Positions 35,101 through 37,277 of a DNA stretch of 37,277 nt are shown here, one piece after another. The DNA comes from Scenedesmus sp. ARA3 (Eukaryota; Chlorophyta; Chlorophyceae; Sphaeropleales; Scenedesmaceae), in contig RWJK01001592.1 in NCBI GenBank assembly GCA_004335835.1, forward strand, positions 1 to 37,277, given 5' to 3'. Below the pieces are notes generated by a model, which searched no databases, was not told the DNA's origin, and saw only the letters and a program-made list of their open reading frames with translations. Numbering within the stretch: the first letter of the stretch is position 1; each line of letters opens with the position of its first letter. The position numbers and the translations under genes were made by a program.

Positions 35101-37029
35101 CAGACCTCCTGGTTGTGTAGGTTCTCGTGCTGGGGCATATATAAATGTACGAGCGCTGCGCAAGCCCTTCAACTATGGCAAGACCAGCCACAGCGAGCGC
35201 ACACAGGTGGGAAACCACACCAGAAGTTAGGCGTATTGTCTTGCTGTTTTTGGCTTTTTGGCCAGGGCATGCGTACATGTGCAAGCCCTTCATCTACGGC
35301 AAGACCAGCCACAGCGAGCGCACACAGGTGGGCAATATCACAATGGCTTTTGTGAGTCATATCGTCAAGTTCTTTTGGGTTGGGACATGACTACGTGTGC
35401 AAGCTCTGCGCAAGCCCTGATTGCAAGACCAGCCACAGCCAGCGCACACAGGTGGGCGATATCAGAAGCTTCTTGGGTCAAAGTCATGAAGTTCTTTTGG
35501 GTTACGGCAAGACCAGCCACAGCGAGCGCACACAGGTAGGCAACACCACCAGAAGTTAGGCGTAATGTCTTGCTTTGCGTTTTTTGGCGTTTTGGGCCAG
35601 GACATGCGTACATGTGCAAGCCCTTCATCTACGGCAAGACCAGCCACAGCGAGCGCACTCAGGTGGCCAGTACCAGAATCTAGGCGTACTGTCTTGAGTT
35701 TCTTTGGTTTTGGGTTAGGACATAGTACATGTGCAAGCCCTTCATCTACGGCAAGACCAGCCACAGCGAGCGCACTCAGGTGGCCAGTACCAGAATCTAG
35801 GCGTACTGTCTTGAGTTTCTTTGGTTTTGGGTTAGGACATAGTACATGTGCAAGCCCTTCATTTACGGCAAGACCAGCCACAGCGAGCGCACTCAGGTGG
35901 CCAGTACCAGAATCTAGGGGTACTGTTATGAGTTTCTTTGGTTTTGGGCTAGGACATAGTACATGTGCAAGCCCTTCATTTACGGCAAGACCAGCCACAG
36001 CGAGCGCACACATGTGTGTTAGTTGCAGGGTTCACCGGCGGTGCTGTGCTCAGTGTTCAAAGGATAGCTGGTATCCAGGTGGTAGATGACAAGCCATGAG
36101 CCGCACACGCTTTCTGTACATGACAAGATGCAGCACCCACAGGGGCTGAGTGCAAGCAGGGTTCAGGGTTTAGGGATCGTTGAGGTCCTGGCTGCATGTG
36201 TCCGCAGCGCGTGTGTAAAGTTGAGCGACAGCCGGGGTCAAGCGCATGCCTTGGGACCATGTCTTGCGCAGATGATGATGTGCATGTGAGTGACTGGACG
36301 CATTAATTTGATGCTGGTATGCACCAAGGCCCATGTTGCAATATGCTTTGTCAATGAATGCTGGCTGAGCTTGCTGCCCTTGCTGCTGCTGCTGCTGCTG
36401 CTGCCGCCAGGTGCTGAGCATCTTCAAGAACACCAACAAGATCAACACCGTGTTCCTCTCCAAGGTGCGTTGTGCATTTAGCAAACGAACAATGTGCCTG
36501 ACGCTGCTGCTGCTGCTGCTGCCAGTGGCTGAGGCTGGTGGCCCGAGGCTGGTGGGTCATCAGGGGCGCTCAAGGCGTCTGACAGTTGCTTGTTGTAGTT
36601 TGTGTTGCTGTTGCTGTTTCTATTGAAAAACCCTTAGGTCTTTGTTTTTGCAACGTACACCAGACCCCTGCATGCCGCAGGTGGGCGACAACAGCCTGGA
36701 CATCCCTGAGGCCAACGTGCTGATCCAGATCAGCAGCCATGCGGCGTGTCTGTGCAGCCCATTCTCACACTGCTTCGATTCCTGGCGCAGGAGGATGACA
36801 AAAGCACAAGCAGGTTGATGGCTGACGCATGTGCTGCTTTCAAACTCAGCCGTCAGTCCACAAATGCAAGGTTGCTGTTTTATTAATGCAGGTGGGCGAC
36901 AACAGCCTGGACATCCCTGAGGCCAATGTGCTCATCCAGATCAGCAGCCACGCGGGCAGCAGGCGCCAGGAGGCGCAGCGCCTGGGGCGCATTTTAAGGG
37001 CCAAGAAAGGCAAGCCCGGCAGCGGCGAG
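19024..37029 (+). CDS. XPB: TFIIH helicase subunit XPB/ERCC3, C-terminus beyond the window
   Basis: XPB is the 3'-5' DNA translocase of TFIIH. It opens promoters for RNA polymerase II and lesions in nucleotide-excision repair in the nucleus. Eighteen exons join without phase conflict into 1,473 codons: 19024-19763, 20909-21077, 21907-22056, 22634-23149, 23837-23968, 25486-25635, 26205-26318, 26746-27999, 28675-28867, 29843-30008, 30777-30909, 31593-31676, 32191-32284, 32880-33024, 33872-33956, 34392-34493, 36411-36464, 36892-37029. The damage-recognition-type domain covers about residues 530-675. LRPYQEKSL precedes Walker A (LPCGAGKS, Lys ~1150). DEVH is at ~1255, TATLVRED at ~1283-1288, VFSDN at ~1378 and [10 protein letters not shown] at ~1451-1460. 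Family members are usually under 800 residues. Here a ~525-residue acidic, basic and Gln/Ala-rich N-terminus and a ~340-residue insert between the recognition domain and helicase domain 1 account for the extra length. Exons 1-3 could belong to a separate upstream gene, but their phases fit. Confidence 0.9.
19893..20185 (+). repeat. Downstream echoes of the 3' part of XPB exon 1
   Basis: Copy 19893-19985 keeps the ACAAG|GTATG donor. Copy 20066-20185 has lost it. Both repeat the exon 1 segment encoding [12 protein letters not shown] and APPPGAD with small indels and substitutions. Confidence 0.9.
20281..20856 (+). repeat. Five upstream echoes of the 5' part of XPB exon 2
   Basis: Copies start at 20281, 20408, 20528, 20675 and 20783, each right after GCAG, and cover the [15 protein letters not shown] part of exon 2. 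The copy at 20281 is the most decayed. Those at 20528, 20675 and 20783 are nearly intact in their first 50 bp. All break down before the second half of the exon. Confidence 0.95.
20909..21077 (+). CDS. XPB: XPB exon 2 (proposed)
   Basis: The only complete copy in its cluster. It encodes [19 protein letters not shown] and continues through [19 protein letters not shown] to KPEK before GTGAGG. Confidence 0.6.
21147..21530 (+). repeat. Three downstream echoes of the 3' part of XPB exon 2
   Basis: Copies 21147-21213, 21310-21381 and 21447-21530 repeat the [22 protein letters not shown] segment. The second has a TAG and a donor mutated from GT to TT. The third is heavily decayed, so decay increases with distance from the intact exon. 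Confidence 0.9.
21612..21906 (+). repeat. (CTG)n tracts and upstream echo of XPB exon 3
   Basis: Two long CTG-rich tracts (21612-21714 and 21821-21906) each end in CTGCAG. The first leads into an echo of exon 3 (21715-21765, PKREPxPKKPKP-like) and the second into the intact exon. A tract and its adjoining acceptor were evidently duplicated together. Confidence 0.9.
21907..22056 (+). CDS. XPB: XPB exon 3 (proposed)
   Basis: Encodes a basic [12 protein letters not shown] segment followed by an acidic [20 protein letters not shown] stretch. It has phase 0 at both ends and its donor is GTGGGC. Confidence 0.6.
22165..22298 (+). repeat. Downstream echo of XPB exon 3
   Basis: Repeats nearly the whole exon and keeps GAG|GTGAGA. 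Its first part ([10 protein letters not shown]) and its acidic part read in different frames, so it cannot replace the intact exon. Confidence 0.9.
22634..23149 (+). CDS. XPB: XPB exon 4
   Basis: Encodes the rest of the disordered N-terminus: an [13 protein letters not shown] patch, Ala-rich runs, a GKKRRGRSK nuclear-localisation-like patch and an acidic [19 protein letters not shown] segment. The donor is GTGAGG. Confidence 0.75.
23225..23515 (+). repeat. Two downstream echoes of the 3' part of XPB exon 4
   Basis: Copy 23225-23354 keeps the acidic segment and the GGCACG|GTGAGG donor. Copy 23436-23515 keeps only the [17 protein letters not shown] core. Confidence 0.9.
23555..23768 (+). repeat. 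Two upstream echoes of the 5' part of XPB exon 5
   Basis: Copies 23555-23628 and 23695-23768 each follow TGCAG. They encode [11 protein letters not shown]...SLSLKG(N/D)HFN and diverge at the point where the intact exon continues PLWVCSDG. Confidence 0.95.
23837..23968 (+). CDS. XPB: XPB exon 5
   Basis: Encodes the start of the conserved N-terminal region ([20 protein letters not shown]) typical of plant and animal XPB. It is phase 0 and the donor is GTGAGA. Confidence 0.95.
24064..25033 (+). repeat. Array of eight downstream echoes of the 3' end of XPB exon 5
   Basis: Units of about 105-185 bp, mostly 120-130. Each contains the exon end [14 protein letters not shown] (diverged) and a donor-like site at 24108, 24213, 24343, 24471, 24601, 24722, 24850 and 25034, followed by the same intron start. 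Several copies carry GTGAGA or GTGGGA donors. Confidence 0.95.
25290..25365 (+). repeat. (GATGCT)n hexanucleotide repeat
   Basis: About nine copies of a GATGCT unit run into a short (CTG)n tract inside intron 5, just before an echo of exon 6. Confidence 0.9.
25376..25446 (+). repeat. Upstream echo of the 5' part of XPB exon 6
   Basis: Encodes [20 protein letters not shown] sequence, diverging from the intact exon after about 70 bp. No good AG acceptor remains in front of it. Confidence 0.9.
25486..25635 (+). CDS. XPB: XPB exon 6
   Basis: Encodes [33 protein letters not shown] and VLDKLSK, a highly conserved part of the XPB N-terminal domain. It follows a (CTG)n tract ending GCCAG. Confidence 0.97.
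25711..25834 (+). repeat. Downstream echo of the 3' part of XPB exon 6
   Basis: Repeats [19 protein letters not shown] to DKLSK with a two-codon insertion and keeps AAG|GTGGGT. The frame is still open. Confidence 0.95.
26093..26143 (+). repeat. Upstream echo of XPB exon 7
   Basis: Repeats [12 protein letters not shown] with a TAA stop following. The acceptor is not preserved. Confidence 0.85.
26205..26318 (+). CDS. XPB: XPB exon 7
   Basis: Encodes [20 protein letters not shown] and [12 protein letters not shown], the conserved end of the N-terminal XPB domain. Its donor is GTGCGG. Confidence 0.95.
26429..26690 (+). repeat. Two upstream echoes of the 5' part of XPB exon 8
   Basis: Copies at about 26429-26540 and 26600-26690 repeat VLARLLDNP and the [11 protein letters not shown] segment with stops and indels. 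The second keeps CTGCAG|GTGCT. Confidence 0.9.
26746..27999 (+). CDS. XPB: XPB exon 8, with a long low-complexity insert
   Basis: Begins VLARLLDNP. It then encodes about 340 residues of Ala, Gln, Asp and Glu runs with RRR/KGR patches and ends [13 protein letters not shown], which matches the start of the linker before helicase domain 1. In known XPB proteins this linker is short and acidic. The insert is encoded largely by uninterrupted GCA/CAG/GAT triplets. Confidence 0.9.
28170..28251 (+). repeat. Downstream echo of the 3' end of XPB exon 8
   Basis: Repeats the EEEEDP...[12 protein letters not shown] end of the exon with a stop-creating change and keeps GAG|GTGAAC. Confidence 0.9.
28485..28602 (+). 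repeat. Upstream echo of XPB exon 9
   Basis: Follows an ACAG acceptor and reads [21 protein letters not shown] and on to DDANLGLDT, ending in a TGA. It covers a little over half the exon. Confidence 0.95.
28675..28867 (+). CDS. XPB: XPB exon 9
   Basis: Encodes [31 protein letters not shown] and the Q-motif-like [20 protein letters not shown] before the Walker A exon. It ends in phase 1 at GTGCGTG. Confidence 0.97.
28981..29078 (+). repeat. Downstream echo of the 3' part of XPB exon 9
   Basis: A decayed copy of [17 protein letters not shown] to NGRARS with deletions. The donor has become GATG. Confidence 0.85.
29279..29797 (+). repeat. Four upstream echoes of XPB exon 10 (Walker A exon)
   Basis: Copies start at 29279, 29392, 29568 and 29706, each after TGCAG. 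The last three keep [16 protein letters not shown] and run to LCLCT. The first has lost the GAGKSLVGV codons by an internal deletion. All stop being similar at the same point, about 85-95 bp into the exon, where the intact exon continues SSVSVDQW. Confidence 0.95.
29843..30008 (+). CDS. XPB: XPB exon 10 (Walker A)
   Basis: Encodes the P-loop [20 protein letters not shown], and [14 protein letters not shown]. It begins in phase 1 and ends in phase 2 before GTGAGT. Confidence 0.97.
30130..30199 (+). repeat. Downstream echo of the 3' part of XPB exon 10
   Basis: Repeats [20 protein letters not shown] with the donor CAA|GTGAGC intact. Confidence 0.95.
30519..30715 (+). repeat. Two upstream echoes of the 5' part of XPB exon 11
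   Basis: Copies starting at 30519 and 30648 follow GCTGCAG and GCCGCAG. They encode F(V/L)[15 protein letters not shown] before diverging. Confidence 0.95.
30777..30909 (+). CDS. XPB: XPB exon 11
   Basis: Encodes [37 protein letters not shown]. The TTFNM-HGGKRSE part matches the helicase domain 1 region just before the DEVH exon in plant XPB. Confidence 0.95.
30978..31420 (+). repeat. Five downstream echoes of the 3' part of XPB exon 11
   Basis: Copies end near 31033, 31131, 31234, 31284 and 31415. The first four keep AAGGCG|GTGAGC. They repeat FN(M/V)[12 protein letters not shown] to varying lengths. The fourth is reduced to the last four codons and the fifth is strongly decayed. Confidence 0.9.
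31593..31676 (+). CDS. XPB: XPB exon 12 (DEVH box), with a GC donor
   Basis: Encodes [19 protein letters not shown] and VVPARMFRQ. Phase 0 is required at its end to join exon 13 ([12 protein letters not shown]). The only boundary that fits is CAG|GCGAGT, a GC-AG intron. The nearest GT (31681) would break the frame. A (CTG)n tract precedes the acceptor. Confidence 0.93.
31742..31920 (+). repeat. Two downstream echoes of the 3' part of XPB exon 12
   Basis: Copies 31742-31796 and 31862-31920 repeat [16 protein letters not shown]. They are followed by GCAAGT and GCATTT, so both also have GC in place of GT. Confidence 0.95.
32191..32284 (+). CDS. XPB: XPB exon 13 (TAT and RED motifs)
   Basis: Encodes [20 protein letters not shown] and [12 protein letters not shown], including motif III (TAT) and the RED motif. 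A (CTG)n tract lies directly before its CTGCAG acceptor. Confidence 0.97.
32371..32576 (+). repeat. Two downstream echoes of the 3' part of XPB exon 13
   Basis: Copies ending at 32430 and 32576 repeat [20 protein letters not shown] with changes. The first keeps GTGAGC. The second has GCAAGC and a TAG. Repeated GTGAAGTTTACTGTGAAG words lie between them. A further trace of the segment is seen near 32672. Confidence 0.9.
32756..32802 (+). repeat. Upstream echo of the 5' part of XPB exon 14
   Basis: Follows TTTGCAG and repeats [17 protein letters not shown] before diverging. Confidence 0.95.
32880..33024 (+). CDS. XPB: XPB exon 14
   Basis: Encodes [38 protein letters not shown], matching the segment between the two helicase lobes of XPB. 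It runs from phase 1 to phase 2, with donor GTGAGC. Confidence 0.97.
33125..33565 (+). repeat. Four downstream echoes of the 3' part of XPB exon 14
   Basis: Copies around 33125-33150, 33165-33254, 33337-33406 and 33492-33565 repeat [16 protein letters not shown] to NDSVK. The second and fourth keep CAA|GTGAG. In the third the donor has become AAAGGAGTG. The first is truncated. Confidence 0.92.
33597..33795 (+). repeat. Two upstream echoes of the 5' part of XPB exon 15
   Basis: A decayed copy near 33610-33655 and one at 33735-33795 after TTTGCAG repeat QLLYVMN and the MVCQYL segment with small deletions. Confidence 0.8.
33872..33956 (+). CDS. XPB: XPB exon 15
   Basis: Encodes [20 protein letters not shown] and HERIRGDK, the start of helicase domain 2. 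Its donor is GTGAGG. Confidence 0.97.
34195..34329 (+). repeat. Two upstream echoes of the 5' part of XPB exon 16
   Basis: Copies at 34195-34248 and 34283-34329 each follow a CAG acceptor and repeat [15 protein letters not shown] before diverging at the same point. A CTG-rich tract lies in front of each. Confidence 0.95.
34392..34493 (+). CDS. XPB: XPB exon 16
   Basis: Encodes [20 protein letters not shown] and [14 protein letters not shown] (helicase motif IV region). Its acceptor is CATTAG, unlike the usual GCAG, and its donor is GTGGGC. Confidence 0.95.
34585..36013 (+). repeat. Array of twelve downstream echoes of the 3' part of XPB exon 16
   Basis: Each unit contains [15 protein letters not shown] (diverged) and a donor-like site, at 34637, 34758, 34878 (GC), 35016, 35207, 35328, 35452, 35536, 35663, 35780, 35897 and 36014 (lost). 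Spacing is mostly 117-143 bp. The last units are 117 bp apart and nearly identical, which points to recent amplification. The 117-bp period is a multiple of three and produces long false open frames on both strands. Confidence 0.97.
36411..36464 (+). CDS. XPB: XPB exon 17
   Basis: Encodes only [18 protein letters not shown]. It follows a (CTG)n tract and CCGCCAG and its donor is GTGCGT. No echo of this short exon was noticed. Confidence 0.95.
36681..36740 (+). repeat. Upstream echo of the 5' part of XPB exon 18
   Basis: Follows GCCGCAG and repeats [20 protein letters not shown] before diverging. Confidence 0.95.
36892..37029 (+). CDS. XPB: XPB exon 18 (motifs V and VI)
   Basis: Encodes [20 protein letters not shown] and [17 protein letters not shown], the arginine-finger motif VI of XPB. 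The C-terminal exons (the EYNAFFYSLV region and the end) lie outside the window. Confidence 0.95.
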
Positions 37030-37121
37030 GTGAGATTTGTGTGCAGAGCCCCTGCAAACACTGTGAAGGTTGTGCATGTTTGGGATGTTTTGGCTAAAGG
37101 CAGGTTGCTCTGCGCCTTTAG

Positions 37122-37277
37122 GCGCAGCGCCTGGGGCGCATCCTGCGCGCGAAAAAGGGCAAACCCGGCAGCGGCGAGGTGAGTAGCGGGGCTTATGGCT
37201 TGGAAGGCCTGGGGTTTCAGCAGCTATGGTGGTTTGGTGGGTTTGTGATGCTGCAGGCGCCAGGAGGCGCAGCGCGT
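37122..37277 (+). repeat. Downstream echoes of XPB exon 18, running off the window
   Basis: Segment 37122-37178 repeats [19 protein letters not shown] with donor GTGAGT. It also has a TTTAG acceptor in front of it. A further copy starts at 37257 after CTGCAG (RRQEAQR region) and is cut by the window edge. Confidence 0.9.

Noticed and set aside
34585..36013. CRISPR-like regular repeat array
   Set aside because: The units are 84-191 bp apart and contain exon sequence plus splice sites in a eukaryotic gene. There are no short palindromic repeats with unique spacers.
35462..36089. Repetitive open frames on both strands (183 and 174 codons)
   Set aside because: They arise from the 117-bp echo units of exon 16, whose length is divisible by three; the meaningful frame is the helicase one.
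23837..37277. XPB as a dead pseudogene because of its many broken exon copies
   Set aside because: One complete copy of each exon exists, all phases join, and every catalytic motif (GAGKS, DEVH, TAT, RED, QRLGR) is intact.
1..37277. tRNA, rRNA, transposase or reverse transcriptase genes
   Set aside because: None was recognised on either strand; structured RNAs cannot be excluded by eye.

Overview
This is nuclear DNA of a eukaryote with many short introns, most likely a green alga of the Chlorophyceae (Haematococcus- or volvocine-like). The reasons are: strong GTGAGN donors and YGCAG|G acceptors; an XPB/ERCC3 helicase with plant-type sequence; a giant Gln/Ala/Ser-rich organelle-type helical-repeat protein; massive CAG/CTG triplet expansion; and TTTAGGG-like words inside coding DNA. 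The lineage is an inference, because no marker gene was searched.

Layout. (1) 416-2688, plus strand: a four-exon gene for an unrecognised membrane protein; its third intron holds a 39-bp minisatellite. (2) 2689-5430: no gene seen. (3) 13308-5688, minus strand: a three-exon gene for a protein of about 2,254 residues with an organelle-targeting-like N-terminus, OPR-like helical repeats and very long polyQ/polyA/polyS tracts. (4) 13309-15160: no convincing gene. (5) 15401-16538, plus strand: part of a membrane-protein gene ending in a 26-glutamine run. (6) 16539-19023: mostly non-coding. (7) 19024 to beyond the right edge, plus strand: at least 18 exons of the TFIIH helicase XPB/ERCC3. All splice phases agree from exon to exon, giving 1,473 codons before the window ends. 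The last part of helicase domain 2 and the C-terminus lie outside.

The outstanding feature is the structure of the XPB introns. Almost every exon has partial tandem copies ('echoes') in the introns beside it, about 70 by eye. Fragments carrying the acceptor and the 5' part of an exon always lie upstream of the intact exon. Fragments carrying the 3' part and the donor always lie downstream. The largest sets are 8 extra donors after exon 5, 12 after exon 16, 4 extra acceptors before the Walker A exon 10, and 5 before exon 2. The same pattern occurs on the opposite strand in the OPR-like gene, so it looks like a process of this genome rather than a property of one gene. In XPB the CAG tracts are exonic on the coding strand (polyQ/polyA). 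CTG tracts sit in introns directly upstream of acceptors, where they probably act as polypyrimidine tracts.

The genes do not form a pathway. XPB acts in nuclear transcription initiation and nucleotide-excision repair. The OPR-like protein probably acts on organelle RNA. The two membrane proteins are of unknown function.
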